In this document: positions 52,902-63,498 of the stretch, piece after piece
How positions within the stretch are numbered: the first letter of the stretch is position 1
Layout: every line of letters starts with the position of its first letter
Assembly: GCF_019345525.1 (NCBI RefSeq)
Contig: NZ_JAHKRA010000012.1
Span: 1 to 64,000, forward strand
DNA: 64,000 nt
Reading direction: 5' to 3'
DNA from: Flavobacterium sp. NKUCC04_CG
Lineage (GTDB): Bacteria; Bacteroidota; Bacteroidia; Flavobacteriales; Flavobacteriaceae
Notes under the pieces: generated by a model
What the model was told of the DNA's origin: nothing
Seen by the model: only the letters and a program-made list of their open reading frames with translations
The model's database searches: none
Made by a program: the position numbers and the translations under genes

Positions 52902-53261
52902 TTACAGAGAAGTTATTTTAGCATCTCCCCAAAGACTTTCTATTCGGTAGTAATCTCTGATTTGTTTTTGAAAAACGTGAACTACGATATTGACGTAATC
53001 CATCAATACCCATTCTCCATTTTCTTGTCCTTCAACATGCCAAGGTTTATCATGTAGTTCTCTAGATACAAATCGTTGTACCGAGTTGGAAATGGCATTT
53101 ACTTGGGTATTTGAATTTCCGTCGCAAATTATAAAATAATCACAGGCGGTATTGTCGAGGGCTCTTAGGTCCAAGATATCAATGTTTTCTCCTTTTACTT
53201 CTTCAATTCCTTTTATGATGCTAGCTAATAGCTCATCATTGTTGATTTTTTTATCTGTCAT
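52902..53261 (-). CDS. rsfS: Ribosomal silencing factor RsfS
   Basis: A 119-residue protein of the RsfS/Iojap family: KGENIDILDLRALDNTACDYFIICDG, then PWHVEGQENGEWVLMDYVNIVVHVF. It binds uL14 on the large subunit and blocks subunit joining under starvation. It is co-transcribed with ftsH; a -7 element (TAACTTTG on the - strand, 53282-53289) precedes it. Confidence 0.95.
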   Translation of the reverse strand: MTDKKINNDELLASIIKGIEEVKGENIDILDLRALDNTACDYFIICDGNSNTQVNAISNSVQRFVSRELHDKPWHVEGQENGEWVLMDYVNIVVHVFQKQIRDYYRIESLWGDAKITSL

Positions 53262-53357
53262 TTATTTTTTTATAATTTGTGCAAAGTTATAATTTTTGTA
53301 AGTAATTTTGACTTCAAATATAATGAAACACTTGCAACATTCCCATAATTATTTCTA

Positions 53358-54089
53358 ATGAATATTATCAAACTCGATGCCATTCCTTCCACCAATATCT
53401 ATTTAAAGGAATTAGTTTCTCAATTGCCATTGGAAAACTATACGGTTGTTGTAGCCGAAAATCAGACTCAGGGAAGGGGACAACGCGGTTCTAAATGGGT
53501 CTCTGAAGTGGGTAGTAATCTAACCTTTAGCGTATTAATTAAGGATTTGTTGTTAAAAGTAGAAGATATTTTTAGTTTAAATATAATGATTTCGGTTAGT
53601 ATATTTAAGGCTTTAGAAAGTCTAAAAATTAATTCATTAGCCATAAAATGGCCCAATGACATTTTGGCGGGAAATAAGAAGATTGGCGGTATTTTGATTG
53701 AAAATACTTTTAAATCTAACGGAGATGTACTTTCTATTGTCGGAATCGGACTAAATGTCAATCAAAAAAATTTTATTGATTATCCGCAAGCCAGTTCACT
53801 TGCTGTGGTGGCAGGTCGTGAATTTGACAAGGAACAACTTTTAGTTGCTGTTGTTGAAAAAATTATTTTCTATAGTAATAAATTGCGGAACGATGGTGCA
53901 GTAGAAATTTGGAACGACTACCACGCTGCTTTATTTAAAAGAGAAGTTCCCATCATGTTTGAATTGCCCTCCAAAAAGAAGTTTCTCGGAATGATTCAGT
54001 CCGTAACCCCAATCGGAGAGCTACAATTAATTAAGGAAGATCAAAGTGTTCATCGATTTCGACTAAAGGAAATAAAAATGTTGTATTAA
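53358..54089 (+). CDS. birA: Biotin--[acetyl-CoA-carboxylase] ligase
   Basis: A 243-residue class I biotin ligase without a DNA-binding domain. The motif GRGQRGSKWVSE binds biotinyl-AMP; KWPNDILAGNKKIGGILIE is the second signature. It attaches biotin to the carrier of acetyl-CoA carboxylase. It is divergent from rsfS, and its stop abuts that of msrB with no spare base. Confidence 0.93.
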   Translation: MNIIKLDAIPSTNIYLKELVSQLPLENYTVVVAENQTQGRGQRGSKWVSEVGSNLTFSVLIKDLLLKVEDIFSLNIMISVSIFKALESLKINSLAIKWPNDILAGNKKIGGILIENTFKSNGDVLSIVGIGLNVNQKNFIDYPQASSLAVVAGREFDKEQLLVAVVEKIIFYSNKLRNDGAVEIWNDYHAALFKREVPIMFELPSKKKFLGMIQSVTPIGELQLIKEDQSVHRFRLKEIKMLY

Positions 54090-54575
54090 TTATTTTTTAA
54101 TCTCTTTCTGCGGTATAAACTTCATGGATACGGAATTCATACAATAACGATTACCGGTAGTGTCCTTTGGACCGTCTTCAAATACATGTCCTAAATGTCC
54201 TTTGCAGTTAGCGCAAATAACTTCGGTTCGTTGCATCCCGTGAGAAATATCTTTTACATATAGTACCGATTCTTTGACGGCTTGGTCAAAGGAGGGCCAA
54301 CCGCAATGACCATCAAATTTATTGTCCGATTCGAAAATCTTGTTGCCACAAGCAGCGCATACATAAATGCCTTTTTCATAAAAATCGTTATAAACTCCTG
54401 AAAATGGACGTTCGGTTCCCTTCTGGCGTAATACGTAATATTCTTCAGGAGTCAATTGCTCCTTCCATTGTTGGTCTGTGGTTTGGTCTGTTTTCATAGG
54501 CTGTTGTATTTGAGTGTAAGATTTTTGTTGGCACGAGAAACATAGTAATAATAGCAATAGGGAGTAGGTTTTCAT
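54090..54575 (-). CDS. msrB: Peptide-methionine (R)-S-oxide reductase, lipoprotein form
   Basis: A 161-residue MsrB with a lipobox-like signal (LLCFSC, Cys15), so it likely works in the periplasm. The zinc cysteines are CAAC and CANC; HCGWPSF and RYCMNSVSM (catalytic Cys) complete the active site. It repairs oxidised methionine. It overlaps the upstream hydrolase gene by 4 bases. Confidence 0.93.
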   Translation of the reverse strand: MKTYSLLLLLLCFSCQQKSYTQIQQPMKTDQTTDQQWKEQLTPEEYYVLRQKGTERPFSGVYNDFYEKGIYVCAACGNKIFESDNKFDGHCGWPSFDQAVKESVLYVKDISHGMQRTEVICANCKGHLGHVFEDGPKDTTGNRYCMNSVSMKFIPQKEIKK

Positions 54576-55450
54576 AATTGCGAAGGGTTTATAAATGTTT
54601 TAATTCTTTCGATGACCGTTTTATCTCCTAAAATCTTTCGATGTCCTAGGTTTTTAGTAATCATAATCTCTCCGTTTTTTAGATTTTCATAAATGCGTTG
54701 TGCGGCAGTAACCGGTACGTCCAAGTCGTTTTCGTCGTGAATAACTAAAACGGGTATGTCGATATGTGCGGCTGCCTGATGTACACAAAAGCTTTCCATG
54801 GTTTGATTAAAGTGCTTTTCAAAACGGCTTTGCATCATCGGGGCAATTTGCGGACTTAATTCGAGCTGTTTTACAAAATCGCTAATGATGTCTTGTACCA
54901 CATCACCGCTACCGATGATAATCGCTTTTTTGACATTTAGGCCTTGCTTGATAGCGTTGATGGTTGCCATGCCGCCAAGGGAATGACCAATAATCAAATC
55001 AAAGGGGCCGTGTTTTTCTTGTAAAACAAAACAGGCCTCGATAAATTCGGTCATATTGCTTTTATTTTTAGGCGATCTTCCGTGTCCTGTAGCGTCAAAA
55101 CTAATGGTTTTATAATCTTTTTTTAGCAACATATTAGCGATGGTCACCAATTGAGTTCCCCTACCGTTCCAGCCGTGGACCAAAAGGGCTTTCTTAGTTT
55201 TGGGTGCACCATAATGGTACGCAATGATATCTTTTTTACATTTGGGTAACCATATTCGAGTTTTTTCACTCTTTTGATCCATTTCTAGTTCGCGCTTCGG
55301 AGCTTTAAACTTTAAAGGAGTAGTAAATAAATTCATCGCAAAACGCGTAGCCCATTGTAAAGAGAAAAACTGTAAAGTCTTGCCCGCTAGTCTGATGGGT
55401 TTTGGAATTTCTAAATTTTGACGATGTTTAGCAGTAGCGTTTGAAGCCAT
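54572..55450 (-). CDS. Alpha/beta hydrolase
   Basis: A 292-residue enzyme with oxyanion region [10 protein letters not shown], nucleophile GHSLGG, acid in [10 protein letters not shown] and catalytic His in [10 protein letters not shown]. There is no signal peptide. The substrate is unknown. It forms a two-gene unit with msrB. Confidence 0.85.
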   Translation of the reverse strand: MASNATAKHRQNLEIPKPIRLAGKTLQFFSLQWATRFAMNLFTTPLKFKAPKRELEMDQKSEKTRIWLPKCKKDIIAYHYGAPKTKKALLVHGWNGRGTQLVTIANMLLKKDYKTISFDATGHGRSPKNKSNMTEFIEACFVLQEKHGPFDLIIGHSLGGMATINAIKQGLNVKKAIIIGSGDVVQDIISDFVKQLELSPQIAPMMQSRFEKHFNQTMESFCVHQAAAHIDIPVLVIHDENDLDVPVTAAQRIYENLKNGEIMITKNLGHRKILGDKTVIERIKTFINPSQL

Positions 55451-55574
55451 AACTTTTTTTTATAAAATTAAGCAATATTTCAATGCCTCAATTTATCAGA
55501 ATGCTAAAAAAAATATAAGAATTTATTTGAAGAATATGGGAATTCGCACTATTTTTGATATCAAATTAAATAAA

Positions 55575-56384
55575 ATGATGAAAAAGATTTTTTTGACAGC
55601 TACAGTGCTTTTAGCGGTGTCATGTGCTACAAATCCATTTACTGGAGCAAAAACGATGGCTTTGGTTAACGATAGCTCTTTATTTCCATCCTCTTTTCAA
55701 CAATACGACAGCTTTTTAAAAGAACATAAAGTAATCAAAGGAACAAAAGATGCTCAACGCGTAGAGAACGTGGGTAAAAAAATAAAAGCAGCAGCTGAAA
55801 AATGGCTGGATGCTAATGGGTATAAGGGCTATTTGTCTCAATACCAATGGGATTATAATTTAGTTGACGACAAAGAAGTTAATGCTTGGTGTATGCCGGG
55901 TGGTAAAATCGTTTTTTATACTGGAATTTTACCGATATGTCGAGATGATGCCGGTATGGCGACGGTAATGGGACACGAAGTGGCGCATGCCTTGGCCAAT
56001 CACGGGCAACAGCGAATGAGTGCGGGTATGTTGCAGCAGGCAGGTGCGGAAGTGCTTACCGCGGCAACTACAAAAACGAAAGCTTCAACGAAAGATTTAT
56101 TGATGTCGGCTTATGGCGGTGGCTCCAACGTGTTGGGAATGTTGCCTTTTAGTAGAAATCACGAAACAGAAGCAGATAAAATCGGGCTAACATTAATGGC
56201 CATTGCGGGTTATAATCCGGATGCAGCAGTTGATTTTTGGGCGCGTATGGCTGCGAATTCTTCAGGGAGTGAGCCTGCTGAATTTATGAGTACACACCCT
56301 AGTAATCAATCGAGAATTGATAATTTAAAACGTTTAATACCTGAAGCAAAGGCTGAAGCAGCTAAATTTGGAGTTAAGTTTTAA
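55575..56384 (+). CDS. M48-family metallopeptidase lipoprotein (LoiP/YcaL-like)
   Basis: About 269 residues. I prefer the ATG at 55575 because it begins a clean lipoprotein signal (MMKKIFLTATVLLAVSC, Cys17); the upstream start at 55527 adds 16 charged residues in front. The zinc site is HEVAHALANHG with the third ligand in NHETEAD. These periplasmic proteases act in outer-membrane quality control. Confidence 0.88.
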   Translation: MMKKIFLTATVLLAVSCATNPFTGAKTMALVNDSSLFPSSFQQYDSFLKEHKVIKGTKDAQRVENVGKKIKAAAEKWLDANGYKGYLSQYQWDYNLVDDKEVNAWCMPGGKIVFYTGILPICRDDAGMATVMGHEVAHALANHGQQRMSAGMLQQAGAEVLTAATTKTKASTKDLLMSAYGGGSNVLGMLPFSRNHETEADKIGLTLMAIAGYNPDAAVDFWARMAANSSGSEPAEFMSTHPSNQSRIDNLKRLIPEAKAEAAKFGVKF

Positions 56385-56429
56385 CTCCGAATGCTGTGTG
56401 AAAAATATTAATCTTTCCATTTTAAAGCT

Positions 56430-57734
56430 ATGGCTAACTTTGTAAAAGGTAGTAAAAAAGTGCTAAACGCTTGGGCGTTTTACGATTGGGCTAATTCCGT
56501 TTATGCCTTAGTGATTTCTTCTTCGATTTTTCCCTTGTACTACGGTGCATTATTTCGCCTCAAAGACATAGAAGCATATCCTATATTTGGTATTGAAATT
56601 CGTAGCGAATCCATCATAAGCTATGTAACGGCTTTAGGTTTTTTTATCATTGCACTGATGTCTCCGTTTTTGTCGGGTATAGCAGATTATTTGGGCAATA
56701 AAAAATTCTTTCTTAAACTGTTTTGTTATGTAGGTTCGATTTCTTGTATGTTGTTGTACTTCTTTTCATTGGATTATTTGATATGGAGCTTATTGTTCTA
56801 TTTATTTGCTTTAATTGGCTTTTGGGGAAGTTTGGTTTTTTACAATTCGTATTTACCTGATATCGCTTTTGTCGAACAACAAGATAAAATCAGTGCCAAA
56901 GGTTATGGATTAGGTTATATAGGAAGTGTGGTGCTTTTACTTATTAATTTGGCCATGTTAATGAATTACAAAAGCTTTGGATTTGAATCGGAAATGACGG
57001 CAATGCGTTTTTCTTTTCTTCTCGTAGGTCTATGGTGGATGGGATTTAGTCAATATACCTACAGGCATTTACCCGATTTTAAAAATGGAAGAAAATTCAC
57101 ATCATCGGTCTTCTTTTCTGGATATAAGGAGTTAAAGAAAGTATGGTCTGAACTCGGAAATTACGGGCCTCTAAAAAGTTATCTCATTGCGTTTTTCGTT
57201 TACAGTATGGCTGTGCAAACAGTGATGATCATCGCGGCTTATTTCGGTGAAAAGGAAGTGGCTTGGGGCGGTGACCAAGAGAGAACAATGGGCTTAATTG
57301 TAAGTATTTTGTTGATTCAAATCATTGCGGTTTTTGGAGCTTTTTTGACTTCACGACTTTCAGCTTTATTTGGAAATATCAATACCTTAATAGTGATAAA
57401 TGTACTTTGGATATTTATTTGCGTCTATGCGTATTTTGTGGTGACACCGGTAGAGTTTTATATCGCAGCGGGATCGGTTGGTTTGGTAATGGGTGGAATA
57501 CAATCTTTATCGCGATCAACTTATTCAAAATTGTTGCCAGAAACCAAAGACACGACCTCCTTTTTTAGTTTTTATGATGTTACGGAAAAGATAGGTATTG
57601 TAATTGGGATGTTTCTATATGGCTTAATCTCCGATATTACCGGTAAAATGCAAAATGCTATCTTGTTTTTAATCGTATTTTTTATTCTTGGCGTTTTCTT
57701 ATTGGTGCGTATGCCTAAAGAGACCCGCATATGA
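56430..57734 (+). CDS. UMF1/Atg22-like MFS transporter
   Basis: A 434-residue, twelve-helix protein starting VLNAWAFYDWANSVYALVIS, the hallmark of the UMF1 family, with GYIGSVVLLLINLAML and GGIQSLSRSTYSKLLP further on. Atg22 proteins export amino acids from vacuoles; bacterial members are not characterised. It is monocistronic. Confidence 0.85.
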   Translation: MANFVKGSKKVLNAWAFYDWANSVYALVISSSIFPLYYGALFRLKDIEAYPIFGIEIRSESIISYVTALGFFIIALMSPFLSGIADYLGNKKFFLKLFCYVGSISCMLLYFFSLDYLIWSLLFYLFALIGFWGSLVFYNSYLPDIAFVEQQDKISAKGYGLGYIGSVVLLLINLAMLMNYKSFGFESEMTAMRFSFLLVGLWWMGFSQYTYRHLPDFKNGRKFTSSVFFSGYKELKKVWSELGNYGPLKSYLIAFFVYSMAVQTVMIIAAYFGEKEVAWGGDQERTMGLIVSILLIQIIAVFGAFLTSRLSALFGNINTLIVINVLWIFICVYAYFVVTPVEFYIAAGSVGLVMGGIQSLSRSTYSKLLPETKDTTSFFSFYDVTEKIGIVIGMFLYGLISDITGKMQNAILFLIVFFILGVFLLVRMPKETRI

Positions 57735-57943
57735 GTTGTAGTGTGTAAAGAGTGGGGGATTTTGTGTTGTCTATATATATAGGTCGATGTTCTTTTTAAA
57801 ATCTCTAACTTAAATTTTTTTAACAATAAAGAAATATGGACTTCTTTCACTCCAAACTTGGAACGATTATTTGTTAAAAATGATTTAAAATTTACGAGAA
57901 GTATATTTTTTTTATTTTTATTGCGATGATAAAATAAAAATTC

Positions 57944-57951
57944 TATATTTG
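57944..57951 (+). promoter_or_regulatory. Promoter -7 element of the DUF6252-like gene
   Basis: TATATTTG fits the consensus and lies 25 bases before the start codon. No clear -33 TTTG is seen in the A/T-rich run before it. Confidence 0.5.
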
Positions 57952-57976
57952 AGCCTTTATGATAATTTAACCAAAT

Positions 57977-58864
57977 ATGAAAAATACCAATCTATTTCGC
58001 ATTTTATTCGTTGCAATGATTTCAATTGTTGGATTTAGTTCCTGTGATGAAGAGAGTATAGAACCAACTTTATTGAACCAAGAATTAGTAGGCGAATCAA
58101 TAGTTAGATTGATTTATCAAGATACTTTAATTATAAAAAGAGATATCGTTGCGCAAATAGATGAAAAAGGCGTTTTTTCATTCCATATTAAAGCGAAAAA
58201 AGAAGATATTTTACATTTGACTACCATGAGATTTGAAGAGGGACTTTTTCCTTCAAACATCAATATGGCTTCTTACTATTTTAGTAGTATTAATCAATTG
58301 GGAACTTCGGTAGATACTAAAAATCCTTTAACCAATACGGGATGGGTACGAATTACGAGTATAAATACCATTGCAAATGTGGTAAGTGGTGAGTTTAAAG
58401 TAAAAATTTACCCACCTGTAGATCCTGGAACTACTTCTGCAGTACTTATCAAACCTTTTGAAGTCGAAGGGGAGTTTAGAAATTTGCGATTTGTAAAAGC
58501 TGCTGGAGATATATTTGAAACAAAGATTGAAGGAAATAATTGGGTATATAAAAACCGTTCGGTTCGCGTTGAAAACGGACGTGTTGTCATTACTACTACC
58601 AATACAGTAACCGAAGAATTGATGGAACTTGCTTTTGATCAAAATTTAGAAGAGGGTAGTTATAACCTCAATAATTTTTCCGCTAGATATGTTTCTGCTG
58701 CTGGAGTTGCCTATGCTACTAATGTAGAGTTGGGAGGAAGTAGTTTGAAAATAGATCAAAATAGCAATAATAAGGTTAAAGGAAGTTTTTATTTAAAAAT
58801 GAAAAATGCTTCTGGTAGCCAAACCGTAAATTTAACAGACGGCTCTTTTAACGTAGCATATTAA
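57977..58864 (+). CDS. DUF6252-like lipoprotein
   Basis: A 295-residue lipoprotein (GFSSC, Cys23) with a mostly beta-strand body, in which residues about 175-295 (NNWVYKNRSVRVENGRVVIT, SGSQTVNLTDGSFNV) resemble DUF6252 proteins of Flavobacteriia. The function is unknown. It is followed by a terminator at 58892. Confidence 0.65.
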   Translation: MKNTNLFRILFVAMISIVGFSSCDEESIEPTLLNQELVGESIVRLIYQDTLIIKRDIVAQIDEKGVFSFHIKAKKEDILHLTTMRFEEGLFPSNINMASYYFSSINQLGTSVDTKNPLTNTGWVRITSINTIANVVSGEFKVKIYPPVDPGTTSAVLIKPFEVEGEFRNLRFVKAAGDIFETKIEGNNWVYKNRSVRVENGRVVITTTNTVTEELMELAFDQNLEEGSYNLNNFSARYVSAAGVAYATNVELGGSSLKIDQNSNNKVKGSFYLKMKNASGSQTVNLTDGSFNVAY

Positions 58865-58891
58865 TTACCCACCAAATACTTATGACGTTTT

Positions 58892-58918
58892 AAAAATCCT
58901 GTATTTTACAGGATTTTT
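58892..58918. terminator. Terminator after the DUF6252-like gene
   Basis: AAAAATCCTGTA / TACAGGATTTTT with a 3-base loop and further T residues. Confidence 0.8.
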
Positions 58919-59061
58919 TTATGGCATAATGATTGACTTAACTATACTATAATTAATCTATAATAATTTTGTAACATTGGTATTCAGTAAGTTAGTGATT
59001 TTTTGTTTGCTAGCTTTAATTTATATGAGAATATTTAATGACAAAATGACTTAAAAATAAT

Positions 59062-61512
59062 ATGGCAAACCAAAAAATTATTACAATAGACAATTTGTCA
59101 CTTCACGATATGGATACGGATGCAGAATTTATTCCTCTTTTATCTTCAGAGGATGAAGAAGAGATGAATAATGAAGAACTTCCTTTGGAGCTGCCTATAT
59201 TGCCATTGCGCAATATGGTGTTGTTTCCTGGAGTAGTTATTCCAATTACGGCAGGTAGGGATAAATCGATAAAATTGTTAGACGACGCTTACAATAACGA
59301 CAAAACAATTGGTGTGGTTTCACAATTGGATGAAGAAGTTGAGGAGCCGGGCTTCGATGATATTTATACCGTGGGTACGGTTGCTAAGATTCTACGGGTA
59401 TTAAAATTGCCTGATGGAAATATTACAGTTATTTTACAGGGTAAAAAGCGTTTTGAAATTGAAAAACGCCTAACCGAGGAACCGTATTTGAAAGCAAGTG
59501 TCCGTGAAGTATCAGAGTCGCGACCAGAAAAAGACGATACCGAATTTATAGCGATCATAGAATCAATTAAGGAATCGGCTATTGAAATCATTAAGGAGAG
59601 TCCTAATATTCCTTCAGAGGCTACTTTTGCAGTAAGAAATATTGAGAGTAATTCATTCTTAGTCAATTTTGTTTCTTCGAATATGAATTTGACTGTTGAG
59701 GAGAAGCAAAGTCTTTTAAAAATCAACGATTTAAAAGAGCGCGCTTTAGAAACCTTGAAAATAATGAATGTGGAACTTCAGAAATTGGAGTTAAAAAACA
59801 ACATTCAGTCGAGGGTGCGTTTTGATTTGGATCAGCAACAAAAAGAATATTTTCTTCAACAACAGATGAAAACCATCCAAGAGGAATTGGGAGGTGTTTC
59901 TAATGAAGAAGAGTTTGAGGAAATGCGTCAAAGAGCTTTGACAAAAAAATGGACTGCTAAGGTTAAAGAACACTTCGAAAAGGAAATGAATAAATTTCAA
60001 CGAATGAATCCTCAGGTTGCTGAGTTTTCAATACAGCGAAATTATATCGAATTCATGCTCGATTTGCCTTGGAGTGAGTATTCTAAAGACGTTTTTGACT
60101 TAAAAAATGCCCAAAAGATTTTAGATAAAGATCATTATGGCATCGAAGAGGTTAAGAAAAGGGTATTGGAACACATGGCAGTACTCAAATTAAGAAATGA
60201 TTTAAGATCGCCTATTTTATGTTTATATGGTCCTCCTGGTGTTGGTAAAACCTCCATAGGGAAGTCCATAGCACAAGCATTGGGAAGAGAGTATGTTAGA
60301 ATATCTTTAGGAGGTTTACGCGACGAAGCTGAAATTAGAGGACATAGAAAAACCTATATCGGTGCTATGCCCGGTAGAATTATGCAAAGTATTAAAAAGG
60401 CAAAAACATCCAATCCCGTATTTTTATTGGATGAGATTGATAAATTATCGACCAGTTATAACGGTGATCCTTCGTCTGCTTTATTGGAGGTTTTGGATCC
60501 GGAACAAAATTCGGATTTCTATGATAACTTCCTAGAAATGGGGTACGATTTATCTAAAGTGATGTTTGTAGCTACTTCAAACAGTCTGAGTACGATACAA
60601 CCGGCACTTTTAGATCGTATGGAAATTATTGAAATGAACGGATATACCGTTGAGGAAAAGGTCGAAATTGCCAAACAACATTTGTTGCCAAAACAGATCA
60701 AGGAACACGGGCTAACGTCTAAAAACTTGAGTGTTGGCAAAAAACAAATGGAGTTTATCGTCTCTAAATATACTCGAGAATCTGGTGTTCGTGGTTTAGA
60801 TAAAAAGTTGGCAGACTTGGCCAGAGGTGTAGCGAAAGCTATAGTAATGGAAGAGGAGTACCAGGTGAAAATGAACGAAGAAGATATTATTAAAATCTTA
60901 GGTACACCGCGTTTTGATGCGGATATGTACGAAAATAACGATACAGCAGGAGTAGTAACCGGTTTGGCTTGGACTCGTGTTGGCGGGGATATATTGTATA
61001 TTGAATCCATTATTTCTAAGGGAAAGGGCAATTTGACCATGACTGGGAATTTGGGAACGGTAATGAAAGAGTCGGCTACAATTGCTTTGGAATATATTCG
61101 AGCTAATGCTGAAATACTGGGAATTGATCCGAAAATCTTAGAGACCTATAAAATACACGTACATGTACCTGAAGGAGCTACGCCAAAAGATGGTCCTAGT
61201 GCAGGTATTACCATGTTGACTTCCATGGTGTCTTCATTTACTCAAAAAAGAGTAAAAAAGAACTTAGCGATGACGGGTGAAATTACTTTAAGAGGAAAAG
61301 TTTTACCGGTAGGAGGTATTAAAGAAAAAATACTGGCGGCAAAACGTGCCAATATAAAAGAAATCATACTTTGTAAGCAAAACAAACGCGACATTGATGA
61401 AATTAAGGCCGAATACTTAACGGGTTTGACCTTCCATTTTGTGGATCGTATGAGTGAAGTTTTGGATATTGCTATTATAGACCAAAAAGTAAAGCAGGCT
61501 AAAGTTCTTTAG
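59062..61512 (+). CDS. lon: Endopeptidase La (Lon protease)
   Basis: An 816-residue protease. The N domain begins at LPILPLRNMVLFPGVVIPI; the AAA domain has Walker A GPPGVGKTSIG and VFLLDEIDKL; the protease domain carries the catalytic Ser in PKDGPSAGITM and its Lys further on in PVGGIKEKILAAKRA. It degrades misfolded cytoplasmic proteins. The first 45 residues are an acidic extension. Confidence 0.97.
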   Translation: MANQKIITIDNLSLHDMDTDAEFIPLLSSEDEEEMNNEELPLELPILPLRNMVLFPGVVIPITAGRDKSIKLLDDAYNNDKTIGVVSQLDEEVEEPGFDDIYTVGTVAKILRVLKLPDGNITVILQGKKRFEIEKRLTEEPYLKASVREVSESRPEKDDTEFIAIIESIKESAIEIIKESPNIPSEATFAVRNIESNSFLVNFVSSNMNLTVEEKQSLLKINDLKERALETLKIMNVELQKLELKNNIQSRVRFDLDQQQKEYFLQQQMKTIQEELGGVSNEEEFEEMRQRALTKKWTAKVKEHFEKEMNKFQRMNPQVAEFSIQRNYIEFMLDLPWSEYSKDVFDLKNAQKILDKDHYGIEEVKKRVLEHMAVLKLRNDLRSPILCLYGPPGVGKTSIGKSIAQALGREYVRISLGGLRDEAEIRGHRKTYIGAMPGRIMQSIKKAKTSNPVFLLDEIDKLSTSYNGDPSSALLEVLDPEQNSDFYDNFLEMGYDLSKVMFVATSNSLSTIQPALLDRMEIIEMNGYTVEEKVEIAKQHLLPKQIKEHGLTSKNLSVGKKQMEFIVSKYTRESGVRGLDKKLADLARGVAKAIVMEEEYQVKMNEEDIIKILGTPRFDADMYENNDTAGVVTGLAWTRVGGDILYIESIISKGKGNLTMTGNLGTVMKESATIALEYIRANAEILGIDPKILETYKIHVHVPEGATPKDGPSAGITMLTSMVSSFTQKRVKKNLAMTGEITLRGKVLPVGGIKEKILAAKRANIKEIILCKQNKRDIDEIKAEYLTGLTFHFVDRMSEVLDIAIIDQKVKQAKVL

Positions 61513-61546
61513 TGATGTTTTTACCGTAAGTAGTAAAAGAATATGA

Positions 61547-61579
61547 GCGTAAAGATTTATTTCTTTGCGCTTCTTTTTT
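61547..61579 (+). terminator. Terminator of lon
   Basis: GCGTAAAGA / TCTTTGCGC, with one G-T pair and a 6-base loop, followed by TTCTTTTTTT. Confidence 0.7.
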
Positions 61580-61646
61580 TGTTCTGCTTTAATAAAAAAT
61601 AATATCTTAGCGTTTTGATTATCAATTTACGAATTCCCTTTAAAAG

Positions 61647-62663
61647 ATGAGAAAGCATATTTTTCTATTCCTTTTTGTTGCCATATCGTTTCAGGTCTTT
61701 GGACAGGTGGGAGGGGATTATACCTATCAATTTTTAAATATGACTCCGTCACCTCGACAAGCGGCATTAGGCGGAAAAGTAATTACCAATTGGGACAGTG
61801 ACGTCAATCAACCTTTTTTTAATCCAGCCTCGTTAAATTCAAAGATGGACAATCAGTTGTCTCTTAATTTTGGAAAGTATTTTGGGGAAGTAACCTACGG
61901 TACTGCGGCTTATGCCAAAACATTCGACAACCGAAAAAACGTTCATATAGGAGTCAATTATGTCAATTATGGCGATTTTGAAGGTTATGACGAAAATGGA
62001 ATTGAAACGGGACGTTTTACAGGGACTGAGGTTGCATTGTCTGTAGGGTATTCTTATCAAATCGTGTCGTCGGATTGGTATGTTGGTGCCAATGTAAAAT
62101 TGATATCGTCAAGCTTGGAATCCTATAACTCATTTGGAGCTGCTATGGATTTGGGTGTTTTATATGTCGAAGAAGACAGCAAATGGAATTTTGCCTTTAC
62201 CGTTCGCAATTTAGGAGCTCAATTATCAACCTATGCTGATCATAGAGAGAAATTACCTTTGGATGTATTGATAGGCGTTTCCAAAGAGTTGGAAAACGTA
62301 CCTATTCGTTGGCATGTTACTTTAGATAACTTGCAAAAATGGGACTTGTCGTATTCGAACCCATCGCGTTCAGAAACCAATTTAGAAGGTGAAATTACCG
62401 AAGAGAAAGTAGGCTTTTTTAATAACGCTTTACGCCATGTAATCATAGGAGCAGAGCTTTTTCCCGATAAAAAATTTAATTTGAGGTTGGGATATAATTT
62501 TAGAAAAGGTGAAGAGCTACGCATCGTCGATCAAAGGCATTTCTCAGGTATTACTGCCGGGTTTGGATTTCGTTTCAACAGAATCCGTTTAGATTATTCT
62601 TATTCAAGGCATACAGTCGCTGCTAACACCAGTCTATTTGGTTTGGCTGTCGATTTACAATAA
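61647..62663 (+). CDS. porQ: Type IX secretion system protein PorQ
   Basis: A 338-residue outer-membrane barrel protein of the PorV/FadL-like fold. A signal peptide ends at VFGQ; the mature start GGDYTYQFLNMTPSPRQAALGG is the PorQ signature. PorQ contributes to type IX secretion and surface attachment of cargo in Bacteroidota. cmk follows after 14 bases. Confidence 0.92.
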   Translation: MRKHIFLFLFVAISFQVFGQVGGDYTYQFLNMTPSPRQAALGGKVITNWDSDVNQPFFNPASLNSKMDNQLSLNFGKYFGEVTYGTAAYAKTFDNRKNVHIGVNYVNYGDFEGYDENGIETGRFTGTEVALSVGYSYQIVSSDWYVGANVKLISSSLESYNSFGAAMDLGVLYVEEDSKWNFAFTVRNLGAQLSTYADHREKLPLDVLIGVSKELENVPIRWHVTLDNLQKWDLSYSNPSRSETNLEGEITEEKVGFFNNALRHVIIGAELFPDKKFNLRLGYNFRKGEELRIVDQRHFSGITAGFGFRFNRIRLDYSYSRHTVAANTSLFGLAVDLQ

Positions 62664-62677
62664 TTAATTCTATTTTT

Positions 62678-63370
62678 TTGAAAAAAATCACTATTGCAAT
62701 TGATGGGTATTCATCAACAGGAAAAAGTACTTTAGCAAAACAATTGGCTAAAGAATTAGGGTATGTTTATATAGATACGGGAGCAATGTATCGCGCAGTG
62801 ACTTTTTTTGCTATGCAAAAGGGACTGATAAAAGCGAATTATTTTAATCAGCAAGGACTGATAGATGCTCTGGATCAAATTCAATTAGAATTTCAATACA
62901 ATCCCGTTCGTGGTTTTGCAGAAATTCATTTAAACCAAAAAAATGTTGAGGAAGCTATTAGAACTTTAGAGGTTTCTAGTTTTGTAAGTCAGATTGCGCA
63001 AGTTTCAGAAGTACGTAAAAAACTAGTTGAGCAACAACAGAGTTTTGGTCGTAGTAAAGGCGTAGTCATGGACGGTAGAGATATTGGTACAGTGGTATTT
63101 CCAGATGCAGAGCTTAAGATTTTTATGACAGCATCTCCAGAAATACGCGCAAAAAGACGTTTCGAAGAACTCTTGGAAAAGGGTCAGAAAGTTCGTTTTG
63201 AGGATGTTTATAACAATGTGGTGGAACGCGATAGAATTGATACCACTAGAGAAGATTCTCCGTTGGTAAAAGCCTTTGATGCCGTGGAATTTGATAACAC
63301 TAATGTAGATAAAGAAGCACAATTTTTACAAATAGCCGCTTTAGCTCAAGAAGTTTTAGACCAACAATAA
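62678..63370 (+). CDS. cmk: Cytidylate kinase
   Basis: A 230-residue kinase with P-loop IDGYSSTGKSTLAKQLA, TGAMYRAVT and VMDGRDIGTVVFPDA; it phosphorylates CMP and dCMP. The start codon is TTG at 62678, since the conserved MKKITIAIDG begins there and no ATG lies near it. It is linked to porQ by 14 bases. Confidence 0.94.
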   Translation: MKKITIAIDGYSSTGKSTLAKQLAKELGYVYIDTGAMYRAVTFFAMQKGLIKANYFNQQGLIDALDQIQLEFQYNPVRGFAEIHLNQKNVEEAIRTLEVSSFVSQIAQVSEVRKKLVEQQQSFGRSKGVVMDGRDIGTVVFPDAELKIFMTASPEIRAKRRFEELLEKGQKVRFEDVYNNVVERDRIDTTREDSPLVKAFDAVEFDNTNVDKEAQFLQIAALAQEVLDQQ

Positions 63371-63392
63371 ACAGAACAAAACCGCTAATTGT

Positions 63393-63423
63393 TTTGTGAG
63401 AAACCGATAAATTGGTACTTTTG
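63393..63423 (+). promoter_or_regulatory. Promoter of the nucleoside symporter gene
   Basis: TTTG at 63393-63396 and TACTTTTG at 63416-63423 are separated by 19 bases, a full match to the Bacteroidetes consensus. The start codon follows 75 bases downstream. Confidence 0.65.
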
Positions 63424-63498
63424 TCGGATTACAACAAAAAAAATATGGTCCTGTTTGCGTTATGCTAACGCGGACAGTAAAATTTATAGCCCTTATAC